Below are positions 1-8,693 of a stretch of 48,500 nucleotides of DNA, one piece after another. Position 1 is the first letter of the stretch, and every line of letters begins with the position of its first letter. The stretch lies in NCBI GenBank assembly GCA_030525785.1, contig JAUNEA010000004.1, forward strand, positions 133,359 to 181,858. Reading direction: 5' to 3'. Source of the DNA: Cardiobacteriaceae bacterium (GTDB lineage: Bacteria; Pseudomonadota; Gammaproteobacteria; Cardiobacteriales; Cardiobacteriaceae). The notes below the pieces were generated by a model. It did no database searches and was not told the DNA's origin. It saw nothing but the letters and a program-made list of their open reading frames with translations. Made by a program: the position numbers and the translations under genes.

Positions 1-661
1 GAATAATTTCGTCCAAACGAGGGTTGTTTAAGCCTTCAATTTCTTCGCCACTGTTGATTTCACTGTTTTTTCCACTTTCGTACAAATAAACCTTATCTTC
101 CAACAGATGATAGACCCCACGCAAACTGCGTCCCATGCCAATCGGCCAAGTCACGGGCGCACAGCGGATTTTCAACACGCTTTCCACCTCGTCCAACAGT
201 TCCATGGGCTCACGCCCTTCACGGTCTAACTTATTGATAAAGGTGAAAATTGGCGTATCTCGCAAACGGCATACTTCCATCAATTTGATGGTGCGTTCCT
301 CAACCCCTTTGGCGCAGTCAATGACCATTAAAGCGCTATCGACTGCGGTTAAAGTGCGGTAGGTGTCTTCAGAGAAATCTTCGTGTCCTGGTGTGTCCAA
401 CAGATTAATCACTTTGCCTTTATAGGGAAACTGCATCACCGAACTGGTGACCGAAATCCCCCGTTCCTGTTCCATTTTCATCCAGTCTGATGTGGCGTGA
501 CGGCTGGCTTTGCGCCCTTTAACTGTTCCAGCCATCGCAATGGCACCACCGAATAACAGTAATTTTTCGGTGACGGTGGTTTTACCTGCATCAGGGTGCG
601 AAATAATGGCAAAGGTACGGCGGTCACGATAATCGTTGGATAAGCTCAAACCCTCGCTCAT
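1..661 (-). CDS. prfC: Peptide chain release factor 3 (RF3), N-terminal part, cut by window edge
   Basis: RF3 is a translational GTPase that removes RF1/RF2 from the ribosome after peptide release. The reverse strand reads [20 protein letters not shown], then the P-loop SHPDAGKTT, the switch region around [10 protein letters not shown], the G3 motif [16 protein letters not shown] and the G4 motif NKLD. These match the G domain of PrfC, and [13 protein letters not shown] after the P-loop is characteristic of RF3 rather than EF-G. About 220 codons are present; the rest lies before base 1. The ATG shares one base with the stop of the upstream lipoprotein gene (TAATG), so the two are probably translationally coupled. 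No full copy of the palindrome falls in this stretch. Confidence 0.95.
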   Translation of the reverse strand, partial: MSEGLSLSNDYRDRRTFAIISHPDAGKTTVTEKLLLFGGAIAMAGTVKGRKASRHATSDWMKMEQERGISVTSSVMQFPYKGKVINLLDTPGHEDFSEDTYRTLTAVDSALMVIDCAKGVEERTIKLMEVCRLRDTPIFTFINKLDREGREPMELLDEVESVLKIRCAPVTWPIGMGRSLRGVYHLLEDKVYLYESGKNSEINSGEEIEGLNNPRLDEII

Positions 662-840
662 TATTGTCCCTTCGTGGCTTCAAGCGCTTTGGTTTGTTCA
701 GCAATAGCGCTGTTCATCTCGCCCATTTTTTTATCTACATGATTTTTTTGGGTCATCAAAATATTTTCTGTTTCACCCTTCACATCTTCACCACAAGCCG
801 TCAAACCCAGTAGCAACACAATCCATAAACATGATTTCAT
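661..840 (-). CDS. Small predicted lipoprotein, 59 residues
   Basis: The ATG at 840 follows a good Shine-Dalgarno (GAGGAA). The product starts [16 protein letters not shown], a signal peptide with lipobox LTAC, so Cys16 should be lipidated and the mature protein would have about 44 residues. The rest is hydrophilic, rich in Lys, Glu and Met, and likely helical (ending KALEATKGQ). An upstream in-frame Met at 1050 would overlap recR heavily and destroy the signal peptide, so I chose 840. The stop overlaps the prfC start by one base. I do not recognise the family and assign no function. Confidence 0.7.
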   Translation of the reverse strand: MKSCLWIVLLLGLTACGEDVKGETENILMTQKNHVDKKMGEMNSAIAEQTKALEATKGQ

Positions 841-907
841 ACATTTCCTCAACAATAACAATGATACAAAGCGCTTTATCTTTAACATCAAAACCGCACA
901 AAGCGCT

Positions 908-1516
908 TTAGGGATACGATTTAAAGGGGTGGCGTGTTTGAAACGCAAGCGATAAGGTTTGTTTATCGATATACGCCAATTCGCCGCCCATTGGCACACC
1001 ATGAGCAAGGCGCGTTGCCACGATGCCATGTTGTCTGGCAAGTTCAGCAATGTAATAGGCTGTGGTTTCGCCTTCCATCGTAGAGTTGGTGGCGATAATC
1101 AGCTCGCGCACTTCCCCTGATTGCAACAAAGCATCAAGCTCACCCAAGCCTAATTCTTCAACTCCCACACCATCAAGTGGCGACAAATGCCCAAGCAACA
1201 CAAAATAATGCCCCATGTAGCTAGTAGACTGCTCAATAGCCAACACATCGCTTGGCTGTTCAACCACGCACAAAGCGCTTTGGTCACGGCGTGGATTCTG
1301 GCAAATCAAGCACAAATCCTCATCGCTAAGGTTGCGACACTTTCGGCAACGTTTCACCTGTTCCAAAGCATTTTGAATCGCTTGTGCTAAACGTTTGGCT
1401 TGCTCAGGCTTTTTCAACAACAAATTCAGCGCCATGCGTTGCGCACTTTTCTGCCCAACGCTAGGCAAACAGGTCAAAGCTGCTATCAACTCATCTAAAC
1501 TTCGCGAAAAACTCAT
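908..1516 (-). CDS. recR: Recombination mediator protein RecR
   Basis: RecR works with RecF and RecO to load RecA at gaps. The 202-residue product has the usual length. It shows the N-terminal helix-hairpin-helix (LTCLPSVGQKSAQRMAL), the C4 zinc finger with Cys57, Cys60, Cys69 and Cys72, and the Toprim domain from residue 83 (LCVVEQPSDVLAIEQS, then LLGHLSPLDGVG). The order dnaX-ybaB-recR is classic. The TAA stop overlaps a palindrome copy at 900-909, and another copy encodes QSAL at residues 79-82, just before the Toprim strand. Confidence 0.97.
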   Translation of the reverse strand: MSFSRSLDELIAALTCLPSVGQKSAQRMALNLLLKKPEQAKRLAQAIQNALEQVKRCRKCRNLSDEDLCLICQNPRRDQSALCVVEQPSDVLAIEQSTSYMGHYFVLLGHLSPLDGVGVEELGLGELDALLQSGEVRELIIATNSTMEGETTAYYIAELARQHGIVATRLAHGVPMGGELAYIDKQTLSLAFQTRHPFKSYP

Positions 1517-1554
1517 CGCCCAGCCCTCGCCATCAAAGCGCTTTGTTGCCTCAT

Positions 1555-1881
1555 TTAGAATGGCAGTTTGAATCCAGCAGGCAAATTCAAACCACCTGCC
1601 AAAGAACCCAGCTGGCTTTGGCTCATCTCTTTGACTTTCTGATTGGCATCATTCAGCGCTGCTGCAATCAAGGCTTCCAGCATGTCTTTGTCTTCTTTCA
1701 ACGCTTCGTCACTTAACGACACGCCCATGCATTGATAATGCCCATTCAAATGTACTTTTACCGCACCTGCGCCCGCTTGCCCTGTAACCGTTTGCTTGCC
1801 CAATTCCTCCTGCATTTTCTGCATTTGCTCTTGCATTTCTTGGGCTTTTTTCATCACATTGCCTAAGCCACCTTTAAACAT
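1555..1881 (-). CDS. ybaB: YbaB/EbfC family nucleoid-associated protein
   Basis: YbaB/EbfC proteins are small dimeric DNA-binding proteins of the nucleoid, usually encoded between dnaX and recR as here. The product (108 residues) starts MFKGGLGNVMKKAQEMQEQM, with an N-terminal amphipathic helix rich in Gln and Met, and ends in LNLPAGFKLPF. I chose the ATG at 1881 because GGGAGA lies just upstream and homologues start MFKGG; a start at 1908 would only add residues with no Shine-Dalgarno. It begins ten bases after the dnaX stop, so both are on one transcript. A homologue-specific DNA site is not known from this sequence, but it is one candidate reader of the palindrome. Confidence 0.95.
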   Translation of the reverse strand: MFKGGLGNVMKKAQEMQEQMQKMQEELGKQTVTGQAGAGAVKVHLNGHYQCMGVSLSDEALKEDKDMLEALIAAALNDANQKVKEMSQSQLGSLAGGLNLPAGFKLPF

Positions 1882-1891
1882 AATGGTCTCC

Positions 1892-3547
1892 CTATTCGTT
1901 TGGTTCAAAAATCTGTTCTACCTGTGCATCAAGCCATTCCAAAGCGCTTTGCACTTGTGGATCTTGCATAAAGGCTTGGCGATGATGCAGGCGTTGCTCT
2001 TCTTCTTTCTGTTGCTGGAATTGTGCAGGTGTCCACAAATCTTTTTCTGAACGCCAACGCACACTCTTCAATCCCAACGCCTGAGCAAGTGATTGGCTGC
2101 GTTCATCATTCCACATCATTACGCTCGCCTCGCTCACCGCCAAATCCAGCACACCATCGTGATACGCACGTGGTAGGCTATTTTGTAAAAGTGATTGTAA
2201 ATCTGAACGCAAAGCGCTTTGTTGCCCCAAAAACGCCAACCAAGCTTCCAAATGATTCACCACATCATGAAACAGCTCTTGCTTTGACTCTGCTTGCCAT
2301 GTTTCGCTTGGGTTTTCAGCACAATTCCCCACCTCAGCCATGCTCACAGCCTCTTTCATAGGCTCTGGCAAAGCGCTTTGTTCCACCATCAAATCCTGAG
2401 ATGGCTCTTCAGGGCTTAGATTTACCTCCATCACCACTTCAGCTCTCGCCGCATCTTGTTGAGGATACAAAGGCTGAAACGCCATCATGCGTAAAAGCCC
2501 CATCTCTACGCACAATTTCGCACTAGGCTGATAGGGCAAACTCTGCCAAGTGTCACTCAAAATCTGATACCATAGTTGCGTCAATTCCAGAGGAATTTGG
2601 GAAGAAAGCGCTTTGAGTGGCTCAGGAATTTCGTGTTCATCATGGGCAGCATCAAGCTGGGCAATGGTGATTTGTTGCAACATCTCCAGCAACTGGAACA
2701 CCAAATGAGCATAATCGGGGGCAAGAGCTTCCAAAGCTCGCAATTCTTGACGTAATGCTTTGGGGTTAGGACGACAAAGCGCTTTGAGTAAGGCATACAA
2801 ATGGGCGCTGGGTATCGTACCCAACAGCTGAGAAACCATCTGCCCTTGAACACTGCCCTGTCCAAAGGCAATACTTTGATCCAGCAAACTTAAGCTATCG
2901 CGCATACTCCCAGCGCCTGCTCGCGCAATTTGCACCAAAGCATCAGGCTCAAACGCAATCTTCTCTTCATTCAACACAAACGCCAAATGCCTGACAATTT
3001 CTTGCTCACTTAAATGCTTGAGATGAAATTGAAGACAACGCGAGAGAATGGTAATAGGGAGTTTTTGTGGATCTGTTGTGGCAAGAATAAATTTGACATG
3101 TGCGGGTGGTTCTTCCAATGTTTTCAAAAGCGCATTGAAGCTGCTTTTGCTGAACATGTGCACTTCATCAATCAAATAAACTTTATAACGCCCTTTCATC
3201 GGCGCATACGGCACGTTTTCCATCAACTCGCGTGTATCATCAACGCCTGTTCTGGAAGCAGCATCAATCTCAATCAAATCAGGATAACGCCCTTCATCAA
3301 TCTCACGGCAAGTATTGCATTCTCCACAAGGCTTGCTGCTGATGCCGTTTCTCTCGCAATTTAAGGATTTGGCAAGAATACGCGCGATGGTGGTTTTGCC
3401 TACACCTCGTGTTCCTGTGAATAAATAAGCGTGGTGAAGGCGTTCTTGGTCAAGCGCATAGCTCAAAGCCTGACTCACGTGGGCTTGCCCCACCAATTGC
3501 TGAAAGTTTTTCGGTCGCCACTTTCGTGCCAAAACTTGATAACTCAT
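1892..3547 (-). CDS. dnaX: DNA polymerase III subunit tau/gamma
   Basis: DnaX is the clamp-loader ATPase that also links the replicative polymerases to the helicase. The 551-residue product starts MSYQVLARKWRPKNFQQLVG. It has the Walker A motif GTRGVGKT, a zinc module (Cys in LNCERN, then KPCGECNTC), the Walker B-like LIDEVHM and the sensor TTDPQKLP. The C-terminal third (residues about 370-551) is low in similarity and carries several palindrome-encoded QSAL stretches. The start at 3547 matches the conserved N-terminus; an upstream in-frame ATG at 3628 would run into the 4.5S RNA. I saw no A-rich slippery run for a gamma frameshift. Confidence 0.96.
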   Translation of the reverse strand: MSYQVLARKWRPKNFQQLVGQAHVSQALSYALDQERLHHAYLFTGTRGVGKTTIARILAKSLNCERNGISSKPCGECNTCREIDEGRYPDLIEIDAASRTGVDDTRELMENVPYAPMKGRYKVYLIDEVHMFSKSSFNALLKTLEEPPAHVKFILATTDPQKLPITILSRCLQFHLKHLSEQEIVRHLAFVLNEEKIAFEPDALVQIARAGAGSMRDSLSLLDQSIAFGQGSVQGQMVSQLLGTIPSAHLYALLKALCRPNPKALRQELRALEALAPDYAHLVFQLLEMLQQITIAQLDAAHDEHEIPEPLKALSSQIPLELTQLWYQILSDTWQSLPYQPSAKLCVEMGLLRMMAFQPLYPQQDAARAEVVMEVNLSPEEPSQDLMVEQSALPEPMKEAVSMAEVGNCAENPSETWQAESKQELFHDVVNHLEAWLAFLGQQSALRSDLQSLLQNSLPRAYHDGVLDLAVSEASVMMWNDERSQSLAQALGLKSVRWRSEKDLWTPAQFQQQKEEEQRLHHRQAFMQDPQVQSALEWLDAQVEQIFEPNE

Positions 3548-3624
3548 ATCGCCTACACAACCAACTTGCACAACCACCGTGCGGATACAAAAAAAGCGCT
3601 TAACGCGCCTCTTTAAGATAAAAA

Positions 3625-3737
3625 CCAAAAGAGCCTAACACCAGCGCTCTTCGGCACACAGTATGATTATTATCGCTGCTTCTTTCCAGACCTGACGAGG
3701 TTCTAACTGACTGTTGCGAAGTGCCAATGCAGGCTCG
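3625..3737 (-). ncRNA. ffs: 4.5S signal recognition particle RNA
   Basis: The minus strand carries the diagnostic SRP core CAGGTCTGGAAAGAAGCAGC (about 3674-3693), the asymmetric loop and GGAA-type tetraloop region bound by Ffh. The ends pair: GAGCCT near the 5' end with AGGCTC (3631-3636), and GGCAC with GTGCC further in, so the RNA folds as one long hairpin of about 113 nt, close to the 114 nt of E. coli. The last stem is followed by TTTTGGTTTTT, which may end transcription. It lies directly upstream of dnaX, as in many gammaproteobacteria. The exact ends are inferred from the pairing. Confidence 0.92.
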
Positions 3738-3743
3738 GAGCGC

Positions 3744-3773
3744 ATCATATCGCCAAAGCGCTTACCTTGTCAA
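3744..3773 (-). promoter_or_regulatory. Sigma-70 promoter of ffs with palindrome in the spacer
   Basis: On the minus strand TTGACA (3768-3773) and TATGAT (3744-3749) are separated by 18 bases. Transcription would begin near 3737, exactly where the 4.5S RNA pairing begins. The spacer contains the AAGCGCTT core at 3756-3763, so anything that binds or methylates the palindrome would sit between the two promoter boxes. Confidence 0.8.
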
Positions 3774-3781
3774 GGAAAGCT

Positions 3782-4276
3782 TCAAGGCTTCAACAACTTT
3801 GGTTTGCCACCCAAAACTGCAATCAACAACAGCCCTACGAAAAGCATCATGCTCCAAGTCGGCAAGGTGAGACCCCAGAATAAATCACGAGTCGCACAAT
3901 CGCCTGTGCCTTGCATTGCTTGCCACAATCCTCCCAGCCAATCTTTTTCAACCAAACCATAAAAATCCAGACCACATTTCGGCGCTTCGCCTGCAGGCAG
4001 GTTTTGAATATGAATATGGCGAGCTGCCAGCGCCATACCAAAACCAATGCTCAAAAAGCTAAAGGTTCGTGCTAAACGATAAGCCAAAGCGCTTTGCGGA
4101 TTTAGCCCAGCCTCCAACAAAAATGCCAGACCAATCAAGCCAAAAGCCAATCGTTGCATCATACACAATGGGCAAGGCACCATGTAAAGCGTGCGCTCCA
4201 AATAAAAGTAAGCAAACAAAACCGCCGCCCAACAAGCCAAGCCTGACAAGCCCAAAATCATACGTCGAGACAACAT
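3782..4276 (-). CDS. dsbB: Disulfide bond formation protein DsbB
   Basis: DsbB is the inner-membrane protein that reoxidises DsbA and passes electrons to quinone. The 164-residue product has four hydrophobic segments. The first cysteine pair is in VPCPLCMMQR after the first periplasmic turn. The second pair is in the large periplasmic loop, in KCGLDF and GDCATRD. I chose ATG 4276 because TTTGGAGG stands seven to eight bases before it; the in-frame ATG at 4303 lacks such a site. It ends just before the ffs promoter and probably has its own promoter in 4277-4393. Confidence 0.95.
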   Translation of the reverse strand: MLSRRMILGLSGLACWAAVLFAYFYLERTLYMVPCPLCMMQRLAFGLIGLAFLLEAGLNPQSALAYRLARTFSFLSIGFGMALAARHIHIQNLPAGEAPKCGLDFYGLVEKDWLGGLWQAMQGTGDCATRDLFWGLTLPTWSMMLFVGLLLIAVLGGKPKLLKP

Positions 4277-4393
4277 ATCTATCCTCCAAAAAACTAAGCC
4301 CACTCATTATAGCCCTGTCCTCAAAGCGCTTTGTGGCAACTTGTTAAACCCTTATAATGCCTCCCTTCTATTTCATCTTAGCAAGGAAAACCT

Positions 4394-4759
4394 ATGAACC
4401 CCTACGCCATCATGCAACAATTGCTTCTCGATTTGGAACGCGAGTTACGCGCAATTGGCTGGTGGGAAACCACCGCTCCACCCCAAAGCGCTTTGCAAAG
4501 CACAGAACCATTTTGCGTGGATACCCTTACCTTCACCCAATGGCTACAATGGGTTTACCTTCCCAAGATGCGACAATTCATCACCCTACATCAAACACTA
4601 CCTGCTAAAAGCGATTTAACCACCATCGCCGAAGAAGCTTGGAAAGGCGCAAAACCCACACCAAGCGCTTTATTTGCTCTGGTAAAACAGCTCGATGATG
4701 TGGTCAATCATCACCAACAACATCGCCATTTTGCCAACCCCAGTACCACGCGCCATTAA
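4394..4759 (+). CDS. yqcC: YqcC family protein (DUF446)
   Basis: The 121-residue cytosolic product matches the small YqcC family of unknown function. Recognisable parts are the N-terminal helix LLLDLERELRAIGWW, the family block STEPFCVDTLTFTQWLQWVYLPKM at residues about 36-59 (Phe-Cys-Val-Asp-Thr-Leu and the Trp-Leu-Gln-Trp helix) and the later IAEEAWKG. The start has only a moderate Shine-Dalgarno (AAGGAAAA). The palindrome encodes PPQSALQ at residues 29-35, in a variable loop. No reaction is known for this family. Confidence 0.85.
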   Translation: MNPYAIMQQLLLDLERELRAIGWWETTAPPQSALQSTEPFCVDTLTFTQWLQWVYLPKMRQFITLHQTLPAKSDLTTIAEEAWKGAKPTPSALFALVKQLDDVVNHHQQHRHFANPSTTRH

Positions 4760-4833
4760 CTGCGCCATTAATCCCTGACAATGTGCCAAAGCGCTTTGCC
4801 TTTATCTTTCTTTCAGGTTTTCAGGAGTTCTCT

Positions 4834-5409
4834 ATGATTCGTCACAAACTGGCTTTACTCATCGCCACCACCTTAATAACATCAGGCTGTGTTCCTTTGT
4901 TGATTGGTGGCGCAGCAACAGGGGTAACAGCAGTCCACGACCGCCGCTCTGTTGGCACAGTTATTGACGATAAAACCATCGCCCTCTCGCTCAGCGCCTA
5001 TTTATCGCGTCATTCTGACCAACTGGGTAACAGCAATGTGAATGTGACCGCTTACAATGGCATTGTGCTGCTGACGGGCGAAACACGAAATCACGAACTT
5101 CGGCAAAAAATTCAAGGGATTGCCTCTCGTCAAGAAGGCGTTCGAAAAGTTCATAACTACCTGAGCATCGGCAGAAACAGCACACTTTCCGAGCGCAGTT
5201 ACGATACCCAACAAACCGCTAAAGTAAAAACAGCCTTGTTTGATATTTCAGGCAAAGATTTTGACCCAACCCGCGTTAAAGTTGTCACCGAGCATGGCGT
5301 GACTTACCTTATGGGCATTCTTAGCCCTTCTGAGGCACGAGTGGTGGCGCAAGTAGCGCGACAGGTTTCAGGCGTGAAGCAAATTGTGACCTTATTTGAA
5401 GTGCGCTAA
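4834..5409 (+). CDS. dolP: Outer-membrane BON-domain lipoprotein DolP (YraP)
   Basis: DolP is an outer-membrane lipoprotein involved in envelope integrity and division-site functions. The 191-residue product starts with a signal peptide ending in lipobox ITSGC (Cys19). Two BON domains follow, at about 45-115 ([18 protein letters not shown]) and about 125-191 ([20 protein letters not shown], then [12 protein letters not shown]). The start at 4834 follows TCAGGAG; the upstream in-frame ATG at 4783 would add residues made mostly of a palindrome copy and spoil the signal peptide. E. coli DolP has the same length and layout. Confidence 0.93.
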   Translation: MIRHKLALLIATTLITSGCVPLLIGGAATGVTAVHDRRSVGTVIDDKTIALSLSAYLSRHSDQLGNSNVNVTAYNGIVLLTGETRNHELRQKIQGIASRQEGVRKVHNYLSIGRNSTLSERSYDTQQTAKVKTALFDISGKDFDPTRVKVVTEHGVTYLMGILSPSEARVVAQVARQVSGVKQIVTLFEVR

Positions 5410-5471
5410 AACCGCTCACCCGAGCAACAAAGCGCTTTGTTTTTCCAAACAACCTACGAAGGAGTAATCCC

Positions 5472-6860
5472 ATGACCACAAGAATTGAACACGATACAAT
5501 GGGCGATGTTGCCGTTCCTGCCGAAGCTTATTGGGGCGCACAAACCCAACGTAGCCGTGATAACTTCAAAATCGGTGGCGAAACCCTGCCCAAAGCGCTT
5601 ATCGATGCGATGGCTTTGGTTAAAAAAGCAGCTGCCATCACCAATGCCTCTTTGGGACGTATCAAAGAAGAGCAAGCGGATTTGATTGTTCGCGCGGCTG
5701 ATGATGTTCTCTCTGGCAAGCTTGATGGACAATTTCCATTGGTGGTGTGGCAAACAGGCTCAGGCACACAATCCAACATGAATATGAACGAAGTGATTGC
5801 CAATCGTGCCAATGAACTGGCTGGCACAGGCTTGGCTGCCTATCAACCCGTTCACCCCAATGACCACGTGAACCACGCCCAGTCCACCAACGACTCCTTC
5901 CCCACTGCTATTCATGTCTCCAGTGCTGTTGAAATCAACCGTTTGTTGATTCCAGCCATCAAAGCGCTTCGTGATACGTTTGCTAAAAAAGCTGATGAGT
6001 ATCAATCTATTGTGAAAATTGGGCGCACGCATTTACAAGATGCCACCCCCTTAACGCTTGGACAAGAATTCTCCGCCTATGTGCAACAACTTGATAACGG
6101 CTTAAAGCGCTTAGAGCAGGCGCTCGTTTGGCTATATGAATTGCCTTTAGGCGGCACTGCGGTTGGCACAGGCTTAAATAGCCACCCAGACTACGCCGTC
6201 AAAGCCGCTGCCGAACTTGCCAAGCTCACAGGTTTACCTTTCGTGACCGCGCCCAACAAATTTGAAGCTTTGGCAGGTCGCGATGCAACCGTATTCGCTT
6301 CTGGCGCATTGAAAACCATTGCTGCCAGCTTAAATAAAATCGCCAATGATATTCGCTGGTTAGCTTCTGGCCCTCGTTGCGGTTTGGGAGAATTGCGCAT
6401 TCCTGAAAATGAACCAGGTTCCAGCATCATGCCTGGCAAAGTGAATCCAACCCAATGCGAGGCAATGACAATGGTTTGCTGCCAAGTCTTTGGCAATGAT
6501 GCCACCATCAATTTTGCAGGCGCATCAGGCAATTTTGAATTAAACGTTTATATGCCTGTCATCGGTTACAATTTGTTGCAATCCATTCGTTTACTGGGCG
6601 ATGCGTGCAACAGCTTCAATGAACATTGCGCGGTTGGCATTGAGCCTGTGCCAGAGAAAATCGATTACTTCTTGCACCATTCTTTGATGCTGGTCACAGC
6701 GCTAAACCGCAAAATTGGCTATGAAAATGCGGCAAAAGTTGCGAAAACAGCGTATAAAAACGATAAATCTCTGCGCGAAACTGCTATTGAATTAGGCTTG
6801 CTTACAGGCGAAGAATTTGATGCCATCGTTCGCCCTGAGGATATGGTTGCGCCTAAATAA
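5472..6860 (+). CDS. fumC: Class II fumarate hydratase
   Basis: FumC interconverts fumarate and malate in the citric acid cycle without an iron-sulfur cluster. The 462-residue product has the family length. Motifs include [17 protein letters not shown] near residue 97, the catalytic-site segments THLQDATP and [17 protein letters not shown], and the superfamily signature [15 protein letters not shown] near residue 316. A strong GAAGGAG precedes the ATG. It stands alone between palindrome-containing gaps and carries only core copies of the repeat. Confidence 0.98.
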   Translation: MTTRIEHDTMGDVAVPAEAYWGAQTQRSRDNFKIGGETLPKALIDAMALVKKAAAITNASLGRIKEEQADLIVRAADDVLSGKLDGQFPLVVWQTGSGTQSNMNMNEVIANRANELAGTGLAAYQPVHPNDHVNHAQSTNDSFPTAIHVSSAVEINRLLIPAIKALRDTFAKKADEYQSIVKIGRTHLQDATPLTLGQEFSAYVQQLDNGLKRLEQALVWLYELPLGGTAVGTGLNSHPDYAVKAAAELAKLTGLPFVTAPNKFEALAGRDATVFASGALKTIAASLNKIANDIRWLASGPRCGLGELRIPENEPGSSIMPGKVNPTQCEAMTMVCCQVFGNDATINFAGASGNFELNVYMPVIGYNLLQSIRLLGDACNSFNEHCAVGIEPVPEKIDYFLHHSLMLVTALNRKIGYENAAKVAKTAYKNDKSLRETAIELGLLTGEEFDAIVRPEDMVAPK

Positions 6861-6872
6861 GATGCCAACACG

Positions 6873-6913
6873 CAAAGCGCTTTGTGAGGAAGTATTGCCA
6901 ACAAAGCGCTTTG
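6873..6913. repeat. Palindrome doublet between fumC and holB
   Basis: Two full copies of CAAAGCGCTTTG lie 29 bases apart. In RNA they could pair with one another as a 12-bp stem with a loop of 17 bases. No T-run follows on the plus strand, so termination is uncertain. Confidence 0.85.
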
Positions 6914-6926
6914 CCCTAAGCCTTGT

Positions 6927-7886
6927 ATGAATACCCTATTCCAACGCTGGGTAGCACAACGCCCCAGCACCTCACTCATCATTGACCCACATGATGCCAA
7001 AGCCCACGAATGGGCAATGGCTTATTTACGCAAAGCGCTTTGTTTACACGGCACAGGTGAACAAGATTGCTCGTGCAAATCCTGCCATCTGTTGAATCTT
7101 CAACAAAATGCAACAGAACCCCAGCTCAATGCTCACCCCGATGCCCACTTTTTCCCCGAAAAAGCCAAAACCGAAGATATTCGTTCCCTGCTGCATAAGC
7201 TTAGCCATATGCCAACCGTCAGCCCTTATCATGGCGTATTTCTCGGGCAGATTGATGAGTACAACGAAAGCGCTTTGTCTGCTTTGCTGAAAACCTTAGA
7301 GGAGCCATTATCGCACACGATTTTTGTGCTATCTGCGCGGCAAAAACGCGCGGTTAAAGCAACGATTTTAAGCCGTTGCCATGTGGTTGTCGTGGATAAC
7401 CTCAGCCACCAAGAAGCCATTGCTATGCTGATGAATCAAGCACGTATCAATGAACAAGCAGCTGAAGCTTTGCTGTACACCCATCAAGGCAATCCCTATG
7501 AAGCTCTCCTTCATCGTGATGATACTTACCAACCTCTCGAAACGCTCAATGATTGTGCCCATTACCTTGCACAACCCAAACACAGTCGCTACCTCTCTCA
7601 TCTTGACCAAATTCCTGACAAAGCGCTTTTGAACTATCTCTGTGTTCAAATCGAAACTTTGATTCGCCTTAAGCAGCTGGACAGTAGCGAGCAAAGTTGG
7701 CAAAATTTCGCCCCAATCCATAGTCTTGTACAACCCGAATACCTCGAACCCCTGAACCTGATTGCCCTTCACACACTTTATGCCCGTTTACAACAACGGC
7801 GTAGACCCAATCTTACGCAAACAGGACAAAGGGTTAATGTTAAATCTCTATTTATTCAATATCACCATAGGAACGATAGCTTATGA
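6927..7886 (+). CDS. holB: DNA polymerase III subunit delta prime
   Basis: Delta prime is a fixed subunit of the clamp loader that works with DnaX and delta. The 319-residue product shows the zinc-binding cysteines (DCSCKSCHLL near residues 48-57), the AAA+ core with DIRSLLHKL, IDEYNESALSALLKTLEEP and the sensor-1/SRC motif ILSRCHVV. The SRC motif carries the arginine finger. The Walker A region is degenerate, as usual for delta prime. There is no clear Shine-Dalgarno before ATG 6927. The gene overlaps pilZ by four bases. Confidence 0.93.
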   Translation: MNTLFQRWVAQRPSTSLIIDPHDAKAHEWAMAYLRKALCLHGTGEQDCSCKSCHLLNLQQNATEPQLNAHPDAHFFPEKAKTEDIRSLLHKLSHMPTVSPYHGVFLGQIDEYNESALSALLKTLEEPLSHTIFVLSARQKRAVKATILSRCHVVVVDNLSHQEAIAMLMNQARINEQAAEALLYTHQGNPYEALLHRDDTYQPLETLNDCAHYLAQPKHSRYLSHLDQIPDKALLNYLCVQIETLIRLKQLDSSEQSWQNFAPIHSLVQPEYLEPLNLIALHTLYARLQQRRRPNLTQTGQRVNVKSLFIQYHHRNDSL

Positions 7887-8242
7887 GCGAAGCGCAAACC
7901 TCTAAACTCCGTCAAGGGGTTATTAAAATCAACGTAGCCGACCAAACGGAGCTGTATCAAATCTTTATGCCTTTCATTGATGGCTGTGGGGTTTTTTATG
8001 CCACCGAAGAATCGTTCAAAATGGGTCAGGAAGTATTTGTTTTCTTGCAACTTCCTGATAATTTGGGAAAATTTGCGGTATCAGGTCGAATTATTTGGCT
8101 GAACCCTCCCAAAAAAGTGGCTCGGCGTGTGCCTGGCGTGGGCGTGCAGTTGTCAGGCAAAGATGTGCCGAAAATTCGCGAATTGATTGAGGGGCATTTG
8201 GGAAAACGCTTGTTAAGTGGTCTCCCTTCTTACACCCTCTAA
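7883..8242 (+). CDS. pilZ: Type IV pilus assembly protein PilZ
   Basis: The 119-residue product is a single PilZ domain resembling Pseudomonas PilZ, which is needed for type IV pilus formation together with FimX and PilB. Shared blocks are LYQIFMPFI, GCGVF, GQEVFVFLQLP, SGRIIWLNPP and GVGVQLSG. The N-terminal RxxxR motif that binds cyclic-di-GMP is not evident, as in that subfamily. The start overlaps the holB stop (ATGA), the same arrangement as in Pseudomonas. Its presence implies type IV pili, and hence possibly natural competence, in this organism. Confidence 0.92.
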   Translation: MSEAQTSKLRQGVIKINVADQTELYQIFMPFIDGCGVFYATEESFKMGQEVFVFLQLPDNLGKFAVSGRIIWLNPPKKVARRVPGVGVQLSGKDVPKIRELIEGHLGKRLLSGLPSYTL

Positions 8243-8287
8243 AGTCGTTAGCCCAAAGCGCTTTGCCAACAAGCTCCTGATTCAAGC

Positions 8288-8316
8288 TTGAAAGCAAGGC
8301 TCAAAGTGCTTAAAAT
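8288..8316 (+). promoter_or_regulatory. Sigma-70 promoter of rpsU
   Basis: TTGAAA at 8288-8293 and TAAAAT at 8311-8316 are spaced by 17 bases, about 50 bases before the rpsU start. A palindrome copy (8255-8264) lies just upstream of the -35 box. Confidence 0.7.
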
Positions 8317-8368
8317 AGCCATTTTTAACCCACTATTTTTAACCCAAAAAACTGAAGGAAATCATTGA

Positions 8369-8584
8369 ATGCCTAATGTAAAAGTCCGTGACAACGAATC
8401 TTTTGATGTTGCTTTACGCCGTTTTAAACGTGCTTGCGAAAAAGCTGGTGTATTAGCTGAAGTTCGCAGCCGTGAGTTTTATGAAAAACCCACACAAGAG
8501 CGTAAACGCAAAATGGCTGCTGCTGTTAAACGTAATGCTCGCCGCATCAGCAAAGACCGCAATCGTTTCACGCGCATGTATTAA
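8369..8584 (+). CDS. rpsU: 30S ribosomal protein S21
   Basis: S21 is a small basic protein of the 30S platform, needed for initiation on many mRNAs. The 71-residue product ([20 protein letters not shown] at the start) has exactly the enterobacterial length. The strong Shine-Dalgarno GAAGGAA, a good promoter and a terminator directly after the gene suit a highly expressed gene. It opens the classic rpsU-dnaG-rpoD block, here with yqeY inserted after it. No palindrome lies inside. Confidence 0.98.
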   Translation: MPNVKVRDNESFDVALRRFKRACEKAGVLAEVRSREFYEKPTQERKRKMAAAVKRNARRISKDRNRFTRMY

Positions 8585-8609
8585 TCTACATCGCGTACGA
8601 AAACATCGG

Positions 8610-8640
8610 TTGGAAGGGCTAGACCCTTCCAATTTTTATT
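8610..8640 (+). terminator. Rho-independent terminator after rpsU
   Basis: TTGGAAGGG (8610-8618), loop CTAGA, CCCTTCCAA (8624-8632), then TTTTTATT. A partial terminator here would set rpsU output above that of yqeY, dnaG and rpoD, as in E. coli. Confidence 0.93.
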
Positions 8641-8693
8641 TGTAGCCCCCCACAAAGCCCATCAAAGCGCTTTGCCTCTTTTAAGGAAAATCC

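Noticed and set aside
351-360. AAAGTGCGGT, identical to the Haemophilus uptake signal core
   Set aside because: I noticed it only once, within prfC. A Pasteurellaceae genome would have dozens in this length, so it is most likely chance.
661-1050. Longer version of the small lipoprotein starting at 1050
   Set aside because: It would overlap recR by over 140 bases and bury the signal peptide; ATG 840 has a good Shine-Dalgarno.
3014-3364. Plus-strand open frames over dnaX and other minus-strand genes
   Set aside because: They are shadows of conserved genes, without ribosome sites or recognisable domains; many begin or end within palindrome copies, which are open in every frame.
1892-3547. Programmed frameshift in dnaX
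   Set aside because: No A-rich slippery heptamer or following hairpin was seen in the middle of the gene.
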